Shown piece after piece: positions 8,214 through 19,700 of a DNA stretch of 64,000 nt. A model generated the notes under the pieces. That model worked only from the letters and a program-made list of their open reading frames with translations, was not told the origin of the DNA and searched no databases. Numbering within the stretch: position 1 is the stretch's first letter; each line of letters begins with the position of its first letter. Source of the DNA: Salinactinospora qingdaonensis. Lineage in GTDB: Bacteria > Actinomycetota > Actinomycetes > Streptosporangiales > Streptosporangiaceae. The translations under genes and the position numbers were made by a program. The DNA is taken from assembly GCF_039539445.1 (NCBI RefSeq), contig NZ_BAABDD010000021.1, positions 15,093 through 79,092 of the forward strand, written 5' to 3'.

Positions 8214-8763
8214 GGGCGACCAAGCCTGACGTGTTCTTCCGCCGTTGCCGGGCTCGGTGGGGCGGGGCGTGGTCCGCTCCACCGGCGTCCAGCCGTTTTC
8301 GAGCCGGCACTTCATAGGCCGCTCCGCTGGGCGAACGGGCGGGGAGGCGGTTGAAACCGCTCCCTTCCCCCGCGGGGGCCGCGATGGTCGTCTCGCGCCT
8401 CCGGGATGTTGCGGCGCGGACCGTCGTCCCCGCACCGGTCGCCGCCCCGTCCACCGCTTTTTCCTTCGCGAGGCCGACGCGACGCATTCTCAGCTCAGGG
8501 CCACGGCTCTGCTGAAAGAAGGCTGTTCTTTTGACTTTGCCGAGGTCCGACAGGGGCAGTCCGTCCGGTTGCGTCTCCTGACTCGTTCCTTCGGGTGGGT
8601 GAACAACCGTTCCCTCCCCCGAAAGTATGAGTGACTAAACGTCGATTTAACTATTTTGAGCGATATGCTCCTCTTGGGTGATTCATCCACCTCATCGATT
8701 GTTGAAAATCTTCCTGAGCGGAAAAATTGCTTTAGCAGGATTTTCATGACATGAGGAGACGTC
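8214..8763. other. Long leader/promoter region of the biosynthetic operon
   Basis: 550 nt without a credible gene. It holds a perfect inverted repeat GCGGTT-GA-AACCGC (8347-8360). From about 8625 it turns AT-rich, with a possible -10 TATGCT (8664-8669) lacking a good -35, as expected of an activator-dependent promoter. AGGAG (8754-8758) serves the TTG start at 8764. I could not find convincing SARP heptad repeats by eye. Confidence 0.45.
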
Positions 8764-10695
8764 TTGCCCGACGCAGACTCACGAATCGCGTTACTTGAGC
8801 GCATGATGCTGTCACGTGAGTGTGATCGCAGATCCGGATTGATGCTGCGTCAAGGGGAAGCGTGGTTCGCCCTGTCCTCTGCCGGACACGAGGCACTGGC
8901 GGCGATTGCCGAGGCCCTGGAGGAGCAGGACTTCCTCTTCCCCCACTACCGAGACCGGAGTCTGGTCATGGCGCGGGGGATGAGCGTCGAAGACGTCGCG
9001 CGCGACCTCATGGCAAAGGCCGACTCGAGTTCAGCCGGCCGCAACATGGCCTCCCATTTCAGTCACCGCCCCGGGAACGTGTTCTCGATCGCCAGCCCCA
9101 CCGCCAGTCAGTGCCTTCCAGCGGCGGGGGTCGCGTGGGCGGCGGCCCGACGCAACGAACAGTCCGTCGTGATCTGCTCGCTTGGCGAGGCGTCCACGCG
9201 CCAGGGGGAGTTCTTCGAGTCGCTGGCCTTTGCTGTGCAGAACACCTTGCCCGTCGTGTTCCTCGTGGCTGACAACGGTTACGGCATCAGCACGCCCACC
9301 AGCGGCACGTCTCCGACCGACCTGGGGATGCTGCCGTCGGAGCGGCTCGTGTTCCTCGACGGGGCCGACCCGGAGGCCGTGCTGGAGACCGGTCGCGTCG
9401 CCGTCGCCACGGCCCGCAGCGGCGGGGGGCCTACGGTGCTGTGGTGTCGACTGGACCGGCTCGAACCGCACAGCTCCTCCGACGATCACAGGCGATACCG
9501 TTCGGCTGAGGAACTCGCCTCCCTCCGCGATCCCGTCACCCGCTACACCGAGGTCCTCACAGCCGAGGGCGTGGTGACGGCAGCGGAGGTGGCACGGCTA
9601 CAGGAACGCTTCGCCGACGAGGTCGAAAGGACGTTCCACCGGGTCGCGGCCGAGCCCGCCGCCGACCCCAAGGGGGTGCACCAACACGTCTTCGGCCCGG
9701 CGCCGGAGACGGTCGAGCCGGTCCCCCCGAGCGGGGGGACCGTCGGAGCGGCAGTCAACCGGGCGCTGAGCGGAGGTCTCGCGCACGATCCGGACATGCT
9801 GGTCTTCGGTGAAGACGTAGCGGACCCCAAAGGCGGTGTCTTCGGTTTCACCAAAGGACTGGGAACCGACCGCGTGGTGAACTCCCCCCTCGCCGAGGCC
9901 ACCATCGTGGGAGTCGCCGTAGGGCTGGCCGCCGCGGGGATGCGCCCGGTGGTGGAGTTGCAGTTCGTCGATTTCGTCGGCCCCGCCTGGAACCAGATCG
10001 CCGCTCAGCTCAGCACGTTGCGCTGGCGCACCGTGTCGGAGTGGCAGTGTCCTGTCGTGATGTACGCGCCTTGGGGGGCCTACCTTCCCGGCGGTGGAAT
10101 CTGGCACAGCCAAAGCAACGAGAGCCTGTTCACGCATGTGCCGGGGCTACAGGTCGCGGTGCCGTCCACCCCCGAGGACGTCGAGGTCACCTTCGCGCAG
10201 GCGTTCGCGGGCCACGATCCCACGCTGCTTCTGCTTCCCAAACACCTGCTCCGCCTTAACCGGGAGCCGGCTGCGCGCCCCGTCCCCGCCCATGGGGCTC
10301 GAACCGTCGTTTCCGGCACTGACGTGACTGTGGTGACCTGGGGAAACGGAGTCGAGATCGCAACAGGGGCCGCCGCGGAGCTCGACCGCGAGGGCGTCAG
10401 CGTCGAGGTGATCGACCTGCGCTGGCTGGTCCCGTGGGACCGCGGGGCGGTGGCCGCTTCGGTGCACAGCACCGGCCGACTGGTCGTCGTCCAAGAAGAT
10501 GTGCGCACGAGCAGTTTCGGCGCGGGGCTGCTCGCCGACATCACCGGCTCCGACGACGAGTTCTACGCGCTCCTTGCCCCGCCCCGGCTCGTCTCCCGTG
10601 ACGATCTTCATGTGCCGTTCCACCCCCAACTCGAACGGGTCGTCCTGCCGAGCGCGGACGACGTCGTGACTGCGATCCGCTCGGTCCTGAGCTGA
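8764..10695 (+). CDS. Fused E1 alpha/beta thiamine-dependent 2-oxoacid dehydrogenase, starter-unit supply
   Basis: 643 residues from TTG 8764 (AGGAG five bases upstream). The N-terminal half is E1 alpha-like: HYRDRSLVMARG, then a thiamine-diphosphate segment from SLGEASTRQGEF (~138; canonical GDG is G-E-A here) to DNGYGIST. The C-terminal half (~325-643) is E1 beta-like: MLVFGEDVADPKGGVF, RPVVELQFVDF, DLRWLVPWD. The alpha/beta fusion occurs in branched-chain 2-oxoacid dehydrogenases. It should decarboxylate a 2-oxoacid, probably 2-oxoisovalerate, and acylate a lipoyl group. The only E2 nearby is the N-terminus of the next protein, 14 nt downstream, so the two very likely work together to load the polyketide starter. 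No E3 gene is present; the housekeeping E3 could serve. Leu10 is a TTA codon (8791-8793). Substrate choice is inferred. Confidence 0.85.
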   Translation: MPDADSRIALLERMMLSRECDRRSGLMLRQGEAWFALSSAGHEALAAIAEALEEQDFLFPHYRDRSLVMARGMSVEDVARDLMAKADSSSAGRNMASHFSHRPGNVFSIASPTASQCLPAAGVAWAAARRNEQSVVICSLGEASTRQGEFFESLAFAVQNTLPVVFLVADNGYGISTPTSGTSPTDLGMLPSERLVFLDGADPEAVLETGRVAVATARSGGGPTVLWCRLDRLEPHSSSDDHRRYRSAEELASLRDPVTRYTEVLTAEGVVTAAEVARLQERFADEVERTFHRVAAEPAADPKGVHQHVFGPAPETVEPVPPSGGTVGAAVNRALSGGLAHDPDMLVFGEDVADPKGGVFGFTKGLGTDRVVNSPLAEATIVGVAVGLAAAGMRPVVELQFVDFVGPAWNQIAAQLSTLRWRTVSEWQCPVVMYAPWGAYLPGGGIWHSQSNESLFTHVPGLQVAVPSTPEDVEVTFAQAFAGHDPTLLLLPKHLLRLNREPAARPVPAHGARTVVSGTDVTVVTWGNGVEIATGAAAELDREGVSVEVIDLRWLVPWDRGAVAASVHSTGRLVVVQEDVRTSSFGAGLLADITGSDDEFYALLAPPRLVSRDDLHVPFHPQLERVVLPSADDVVTAIRSVLS

Positions 10696-10709
10696 GAAGA
10701 GGGATTCGG

Positions 10710-13700
10710 ATGAGGAGCCTTGTCGTTCCGCAACTCGGTGAAGGCATCGTCGAGGTGCGGATCGTTCGCCTGCTGAAGGACCCCGGGGACCGGGTCGCCA
10801 AAGACGAAGTCATCTACGAGATGGAGCACGATAAGGCAGCCGTGGAGATCGAGTCTCCGGCTGACGGCGTGCTTCGGGAATGGGTGGTCAGCGAGGGGGA
10901 CGACGTTGCCGTCGGGGACCCCGTGGCGGTGCTCGACCCCGTGGGGGAGCAGCCCAGGATTCCCCCGAAGACTCGCCGGCTCGCTCAGGAGCTCGGTATC
11001 GACCGGGAGGAACTGGAGACGATCCCCGCTGCGGGGCGTGTCCTGCTGCCCCAGGACGTGCAGTCCTATGCGGCACGGCGGGAGAGCGACGGGGAAGATG
11101 AGGCGGAGGCGGCGCAAGAGGAGGCGGCGCAAGCAGCCGAAGAGACCGAGCCGGAGGTCCACCTCAGCCCGCGCCAGCTGGAGTTGAACCGTGCCATGCG
11201 CGGTGCGTCTGGGCAGACGGTCCCGGCGACCGTCGCGATGCCGCTCGACGCCGAGCTGCTCGATCGGGCCGTGGCGCAGGCGGAGAGCGAAGCGGCCACG
11301 CCGTTCCAGGAGTTCGCCCGCCGGGTCGCTCGAGTCGCCGCCGACCATCCCCGCCTGCGCTGGTACCGGATCGACGACGAGCGCGTCCGAGTACACGAGC
11401 GCGTGAATCTCGGTATCGCGGTGGCAGCCGAGGGCGGCGACCTCACCGTCGCCGCTGTCACCGGGGCCGACCAGCTCTCCGAGAACGGCTTCGCCCAGCA
11501 GTACGCTCAAGCCGTCGAAGAGGCCAGGGAAGGCCGCTCCCAGGCTGACGGATCAGTCTCGCTCATCGTGTCCCATCTGGGGGAGGACGCGGTGACCTTC
11601 GCCGTTCCCGTCGTCGTGCCACCGGCCGTCGCCACACTGTTTCTCGGCGCGCGTGACAACGACGTCCGGCAGATGGTCCTCTCGTTTGACCATTCGCTGG
11701 TTAACGGTGAGGATGCGGCGCGCTTCCTCGCCGCGATCAGGGATTCGTTCACTCCGGCGCGCCCCGCTGCGGCCGCTCCCGCCGTCGGCGATCCGCTCAC
11801 CCGTGTCCTCGATGCCGCGGGGCGGGTTCTCGGCCACACCGTCGACCCCGATCGCCCCCTCGGCGAGCAGGGGATGGATTCGGCGGCAGCGATGCGCCTG
11901 GTCGGCGCGATCAGCGACGCGCTCGACACGGAGGTTCCCGTCTCCGCGCTATGGCGCCACCCTCGGCTTCGCGAACTGGTCGCCGAGATACACGCCGCCC
12001 CGTCGCAAGCCTCGACCGCCCCCACCTCCGGTCGGGACGGCGACGACGTCGCGATCGTAGGAGTGTCGTGCACGGTCCCCGGCGCCGACGACGTCGAGGC
12101 CTACTGGCGCCTGCTGGAACGCGGGGAATGCAGGATCACCGACGTGCCGCCCCCGCGCGCCGCAGAGCTCGGCTCCGGCTTCCGGGCCGCACTCCTGGAA
12201 CGGATCGATCAGTTCGACGCCGAGTTCTTCGGCGTCACCCCCCGTCAAGCCGCGGCCATGGACCCGCAACAGCGGATGCTGCTGGAGCTGAGCCGCCACG
12301 CCCTCGAGCATGCGGGGGTGGAACCGGAGACGCTTTCCGGAACCGACGTCGGTGTTTTCGTCGCCGCATGCAGCTACGACTACCGGGAACGGGTGGTGGC
12401 CCAGGGAACGGCCGACGGTTACGCGACCACCGGAACCTTCCCAGCCTTCCTCGCCAACCGCGTCTCTCACTTCTACGACTTCACCGGTCCCAGCATCACC
12501 GTCGACACGGCATGTTCCGGGGCGTTGACCGCGGTCGCGACCGCGGTCGCGGCGCTGCGCGCAGGCGACTGCACTACGGCGCTGGTCGGATCGGCCAATC
12601 TGTTGAGCAGTGGTTTCAATACCGCCGCCTTCCAACAGGCAGGCATGCTCTCCCCGCAAGGACACAGCCGGGTGTTCGACACGGCGGCCGACGGCTTCGT
12701 CCGAGGCGAAGGAGCGGGGTGGGTCGTGCTCAAACCGCTACGGCAGGCCCAAGCGGATGGCGATCCCGTGCTCGCCGTGCTGCGCGGCGTTGCGGTCAAC
12801 CACGGCGGTCGCGCCGCAAGCCTCACCTCCCCCAATCCCGCGGCCCAGACCCGGCTGATCCGGCGTGCGCTCGACCAGGCCGGAGTCGACGCCGCCTCCC
12901 TCGGCTACCTCGAGGCCCACGGCACCGGAACCGCGTTGGGTGACCCCATTGAGATCGACGGCATTCTCGGTGCGCTCGCGGCCGACAACGGCGAAATGCC
13001 GCAGCGGGCGCAGGGACCCGAGGGGCGATTGTGGGTCGGCTCGGTCAAGTCCAACATCGGACACCTCGAGGGCGCTTCCGGACTGATCGGTCTCATCAAG
13101 GTGGTCCTGTCGCTGCACCATGGGGCCATTCCGGCAAGCCTTGGGTTCACCCAGCTCAACAGCGAGATCGACCTGGACGGGACTCCCGTCGCGATCGCCG
13201 ACCGCACGATCGCGTGGCCTGCCTCCGACCGCCCGCGGGTGGCCGCCGTGAGCGCCTTCGGGTTCGGAGGGTCCAACGCCCACGCCGTCCTCCAGGAGCC
13301 TCCCGCGTCCTCACCCGGGCGCCGGTCCCTGCCGCTGTACCGGTTCCGTCGCGACTCCTTCTGGCTGACCTCAAACGACCGGAGGCTGATCGATCCGGGC
13401 CACCCGCTAGCCGACCACGCTGTAGCCGGCACGACGGTGCTCGCCGGAGCCTGCCTCGTCGAGTCCCTGAGCTCGGGAAACCCCCTCACCCTTCGCCGAC
13501 TTCGGTTTCTGGAGCCGGTGCACGTGGACCGCTTCGGTGCTCCCGTAGAGCTGACAACGGTCTCGGAGGGCGAGGAGCGCTCGGTACTCGCCGCAGGGAC
13601 GACATGCGCCACCGCGCATTCAGCGGCCTTCGAACCTCTCGAGCCCCCGGAGCTGACACAACCGCAGGGAGGCGAACCGGTCGACCTCTACGATCTCCTG

Positions 13701-16700
13701 TCCGGGCGCGGCATTGAGGTCGGCCCGGTCTACCGGCTGGTGAACGGTCTACAGCGAGCCGGCGGGAGCGCCCGAGCCGGTGTGACCGCGCCCGAGAGCC
13801 CCGATGCCTATACGCGCCGCGTCGCTTGGCTCGACGCGGTCTTGCAGACCTCCCATGCCGTCGTCGACGGCTCGGCTCCCTACGTCGCCGCGGGCGCCGA
13901 CGAGCTGACCTGGAACGGTTCGGCGCCCGACGCCGAGGTGCGGGTGCGACGAGTCGACAGCGGGGCCACGCACCCCGTGGTGGACATCGACGTTACGGGC
14001 ACGCTGCGGGTACGCGGCCTGCGGCTGGCCCCGGCCGGCCCTGAGCGACACGAAACGCCGGAGCCGGAAGGCGCGGCGTCCCCTCGGATGTTGGTGCCGC
14101 GTTGGATTCCCGAACCCCCGCCTCCCGCGCCCGCGGTCGGACGCGGCCTGCTCATGGTGCACGACACGGCATCCGCTGCCATGGCGACGCGTCGGGAACG
14201 TGTCCACATCGCCGATCCACAACTCTCGGAGTCGGTGTCACAGGCGTGTTCGCAGGGCGCTGTCGACCTCTGGCTGCTGGTCGGCGGAGCGAGTTGGACT
14301 GAGGACGACGCGGGGATCGCCCAGCTGCGCGCATGGATGTCCGCACTCGTCACGGTGGCCCAGGCGCTCGCACACAGCGGCACCACCGCGACCGTACGGC
14401 TGGTCACCACGGGCCTTGCCTCCCCGCAAGGAGGTGCCCCCCAACCCGGGGCGACGCTTCAGGGAGCACTGCTGGGGGCCCTGCGCAGCCTCCCCCGGGA
14501 GCTTCCGTCGGTGACGGTATGCGCCGTCGACCTCCCCGACCTCGAAGCCGACGCGACGGTGGCAGCCGAGGAACCGTGCGGCACCGCGGCCCCGCTCGTC
14601 GCTCGGCACGACCGGCGTTGGCGCCAGACGCTCGTGGCCGAACCGATCCGCTCCGAGGCCCGCGCGTTCCGTCCGGGCGGCCGCTACGTCATTTTCGGCG
14701 GCGCCGGAGGGATCGGTTCCGAGATAGCCAACCACCTGGCCACGAACTACGGTGCGGACCTGCTTCTGGTCGGCCGGTCCTCCCCTGACGAGCGGATCGC
14801 CGGCCTGCTGCGTGACATCAACGGAGCCGGGGGCCGGGCCGCCTACCGCGTGGCCGATCTGACCGACTCAGGCGAGCCCGCCAAAGCGCTCGACGAGTGC
14901 CGGGAGACTTTCGGGGACCCCGATGGAGTCGTCCACGCCATTGGCTCCGTCAGCGCGGCGCTGGTCGGCGACCTCACGGCCTCGGACCTCGACGCCGTGC
15001 TCGCCACCAAGGTTTCCGCTGTTGTCGAACTGCGCCGGCTCGTGGGCGACCGGCTGCTTGTCCTCTCGTCCTCGGTGGCGGGGCTGTTCGGCAGCCAGGG
15101 CGGACTCAACTACGCCGCGGCCAACGGTTTCCTCGGCCACTACGCGGCGGCCGTCGACGGGGCGCCCGCGACCGTGCGCGCGATCGACTGGGGGCTGTGG
15201 CGGGACACCGGGCTGGCGAGGAAGTATGCGGGACACGTTCTGGCCAGCTACGAAGGGCTGAGCGACTTCGAGCCGGCCCAGGGTGTGGCGGCTTTGGAGA
15301 CGGCCGTGGCGGGGTCGGCCCCTCACGTCAGCGTGCTCGCCGGCGAGCCCTCGGCGCTGGCCCCCCACACCGGCGCGGATACGGCGCACCGGCTGGAGGA
15401 GTACGCCCGCTCCGCGGTGCACGAGCTGATGACTCGGCTCGGGCCGATCGACCCCTCGGCCGGAGTCGACGACGCAGCCGAGCGGCTCGGTGTCGTAGCC
15501 GAGCACCGCCGGCTGCTGGCCGCCATACTCGACCTGCTCGCCACCGCGCCGAGTACGGAACCGCCGGCCCACCAGCGGCGCCGGCTGCTGGCCGACTACC
15601 CGGATCTGGCCGGCCACGTCGAGCTGCTCGACCGCGTACTCGACGCCTATGGGGCGATTCTTCGCGGAACATGCCGCGCCACCGACGTGCTGTTCCCAGA
15701 CGGCGACTTTTCCCTGGTCTCGGCGGTCTATCGGGACAATCGACTGTTCGACCCCGCCAATGAGGCCATGGCGGTGGCCGCCGCTGCCGAGACCGCGAAG
15801 ATCGCCGAGACCGGCCGGCGCCCTCGGGTACTGGAGATCGGCGCCGGGGTCGGCGGAACCACCGAACGTGTGCGCCGTGCGTTGCCGGCGGATGTCGACT
15901 ACGTCTACACCGACCTGTCGCCGGCGTTTTTGCACCATGGTCAGCGCCGTTTCGGCGACGCGATCGACACGGCGCTGCTCGACATCGAAAAGGACCCGCT
16001 TACCCAGGGGTTCGAGGCCGCTTCGTTCGATCTCGTGCTGGCCAGCAACGTCGTACACGCCACCCGCGACGTCAAAGAGACGCTGGAGCACATCGGAGAG
16101 GTGACCGTGCCGGGGGGTCGGGTGTTGCTCGCCGAGATGGTGGCTCCCGCCGCTGTCTACACCCTCATCTTCGGCGTGACCGAAGGGTGGTGGCGCCACA
16201 CCGATACCGAACGCCGTATCCCGCACAGTCCGCTGCTGGACACCTCCGCCTGGCGTCGCCTCTTGACCGACATCGGCTGGACGCTCGACGTGGCGGATGA
16301 CACGGCCCGCCCCGGCGGCGTCGCCGTACTCGACTGCACGGTGCCCTCGCCCGCCGGCACGCGCCCCCCGGACTCGCAGCGCGCGCCGATCCTCGGTGAG
16401 ATCCGCGACCTCGTCCGCGAACTCACCAGAAACCCCGACGCCGCCGTGCCCGGCGACGCGACGTGGCAGGAACTCGGCGTGGACTCGCTGCTCAACGGCG
16501 AGCTGGTCGCCGCGCTCTCGCGACGGTTCATGCCGTTGCCCTCGACCGCCCTTTTCGAACACGCGACTCCCGAAGCCCTGGCACACCACCTGGCGGCAAA
16601 CCTTGGCACCGCACCGGCTGCGGAGGAAGCCCCGCTCCAAGAGCCGGCCGCTGATCCGGTGCGCGCCCCCCGGGAGCCGACCCGTGGGGCCACGGAGGAC

Positions 16701-19700
16701 CCCGCCCCCGCGCAGAGCCGGGACGCGCCGGTCGCCGTGGTGGGGCTCGCCGGTCGTTACCCCGGGGCCGCCGACGTTGACGAGTTCTGGGAACTGTTGC
16801 GGACGGGCCGGTCCCCGGCGACCGAAGTGCCCGCGGATCGGTGGGACTGGCGGGTGGCGCGCGTGCTGGGAGGCGGCTATGCCCGATGGGGATGCTTCCT
16901 GGACGACTGGAACGGCTTCGACGCAGAGCTCTTCCGGATCTCCCCCCGAGAGGCGGCCGGTATGGACCCGCAGGAGCGCTTGTTCCTGGAGGTTGCCTGG
17001 GAGGGGTTCGAGACGGCGGGTTATCCGCGTTCTGCGGTGGCCGGCCGTCGAGTGGGGGTGTTCGCGGGAGTCACCGCTACGACCCACCTGCTGGCCGGGC
17101 GCGACGCACGCGCTTCGGGCGCGGACAATCAGGAGTACGCGGTCACGGCGTTGGCCTCGGTGGCCAACCGCGTCTCGCACACGTTCGACCTGAGCGGGCC
17201 GAGCATGACCGTCGACACAATGTGCTCGTCGTCACTGAGCGCCCTCCATCTTGCCTGCCGCTCGCTCGTCGACGGCGACGCCGAGATGGCGCTCGCCGGA
17301 GGCGTCAACCTCTACCTGCACCCTGACCGCCTCGCGGGGCTGTGCGCCCTGGGCATGCCCTCCCGTGGCGACCGAACACGGGCGTTCGGCGCGGGCGCAG
17401 ACGGGTTCGTCCCGGGGGAGGGCGTCGGTGTGGTTGTGCTCAAACGGTTGGCGGACGCGCAGGCCGATGGCGACACCGTCTACGCGGTGATTCGGGGCAC
17501 CGCCACGAACCACGGCGGCGGCGCCGCAGGCTACACGGTCCCCAACCCCGCAGCGCAGGCCGAACTCGTCGCCGGAACCCTGCAACAGGCCGGCCTTGCC
17601 CCCGGCGAGGTCGACTATGTCGAAGCGCACGGCACCGGCACGGAACTGGGTGACCCGATCGAGCTGCGTGCCCTGGCGACCGCCTTCGCGGGAGCCGCCA
17701 CGGTGCGGGTCGGTTCGGTCAAGTCCAACATCGGCCATGGGGAGGCCGCCGCCGGGATCGCCGGGTTGACCAAGGCGATTCTCCAACTGCACCACGGTGA
17801 GTTCGTCCCGACGCTGCATGCCGACCCGGTCAACCCCAAGCTTGAGCTTGACGCCACCCCGCTGCGCATCCAGCACACCGCTGAAGAATGGCCCGCCGGG
17901 GACACGCCGCGTCGGGCTGCCGTGAGTTCGTTCGGCGCCGGCGGCGCCAATGCGCACGTCGTCATCGAAGAACCGCCTCGCCAGGAGGAGAAGTCCGCGG
18001 GCGGGACGGTCACGATCCCGCTGTCGGCTCCGGACCCGGAACGGCTGGCCCTGACCGCGCAGCGGCTGTTCAACGCGATGGAGGGGCAACGGATCGCGAA
18101 GGTGCCAAAGAACCTCGACGATCTCGCCCACACCCTCCACGTGGGCAGGGAGCTTTGGCCCCACCGTGCCACGATCACCTGCGCGACACGAGACGAGCTG
18201 GCACAGGCCCTACAGGCCCTGGCCCGCGGCGAAGCCCACCCGTGCCTCGACAGCAGCGACCAGGGCCGGCAGCCGCCCCCTCCCAGCCGGCGGGTCGCCC
18301 TACCGACGACCCCCTTCGCGCGACCGGAGCTTCCCGAGCCCGCCAGAGGCAGCGGCTTGCCGCTGGTCGAGGAGGTCCGCGTACCGGCTTCGCGGACCGC
18401 TTCCCTGGACCTGTCCTCCTCCCGACTGCTCACCGACCATGTGGTCGACGGTGAGCCGCTGCTTCCGGGAGCGCTGCACCCGGAGCTGGTCTACGAGACC
18501 CTGTTGTCGGCTGGAACGTCACCCTACGACGTGAGTATCAGCGGTCTCACCTGGCCAGAGTCGATTGCCGGCACGGGACGGGTCGACGTCCGGCTCAACG
18601 AGGAAGGCGATGCGTTCTGGGTCACCGCCTCCGGACGTACCGCGGCGGAGGGGACCGTCTCACCGCGCAAGGACAGCCGGCCGGATCGATACGACGTCGC
18701 TGATCTGGAGGCCCGGGAGAGCGACCGCGTCGAGACGGCGGAGTTCTACCGGACGTTCGCGGCGGCGGGTTTCGACTACGGGCCGTCGTTGCAGACCGTA
18801 CGCGCCGCCTGGCCGTACAAGGACGGCATCGTCGCAAGGTTCGCGCTTTTGGAGGGCGAGGACCCCGACGGTAGGCAGATGCTGCACCCCGCGGTCTTGG
18901 ACGGAGCCTGCCAGGCGGCGGCCTTCCTGCTCCTGCGCGACCACAGACGCAGTTACCGGCCGCTGTGCATCGAGCGCCTGAACCTCTACCGTCCAGCGAC
19001 GGGCCAGGGCTATGTCCACGTGCGCAAGGTGGGCGAGCGTGAGTTCGACCTGACCCTCATCGGCGAGGACGGCACAGTCTTGGCCGAGGTGGTCGGCTTC
19101 ACCGTCCACATTCCCACGGGGACTGAGGCCACGCAGCCACTTCCCGCCTACGGCCTCGAATGGGTGAGCGCACCCTCGCGAACCGTCTCCCACGGACCCG
19201 TCGCGGTCCTGGGAGAGGGGCCTGTGGCCCAGGCCGCCTCCGGCGTCGCGCTCACCGAAGCCAGAGACGTCCTCGTCGACTTCACCGATGTGGACGAGGA
19301 TCTCGCGTTCTGGGCGCAGGAGCCGACCGAGAACACCACGCCCCCGGTCGGCACGGTCTTCGCCACGATGCGCGAGCTGATGCGCGATCGGGCACTCGAC
19401 GGCACGCGCGTGCATGTCGTGACCGCTGCGGGCACCGATCCGTCGCCGATGCTGCACGGCTTGCACGGCTTGGTCCGCACGATCTCGGGGGAGACCGCGC
19501 GTTTCCAGATCCGGCTGGTGACCGTCGACCGCGAACGGCTGGCGCACCCCGCCGCCTTGGTCGACGAGATCGCCGGCGACGCGGATTTCCACGCACCTTC
19601 CTGGGTGAGGCTCGGGGGGCCGCGGCGTCGCGTCGCCACCCTCGTGCCGTACGGCTCTGCTCCAGCCTCGGCAGCGCCTCTCGTGGATGAGGGCTGCTAC

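Noticed and set aside
14868..17180. 770-codon minus-strand ORF, and similar long antisense ORFs (18660-21071, 21090-22541, 36864-38177, 39579-41510)
   Set aside because: All lie opposite intact PKS/NRPS domains with continuous catalytic motifs; they arise from high GC codon bias.
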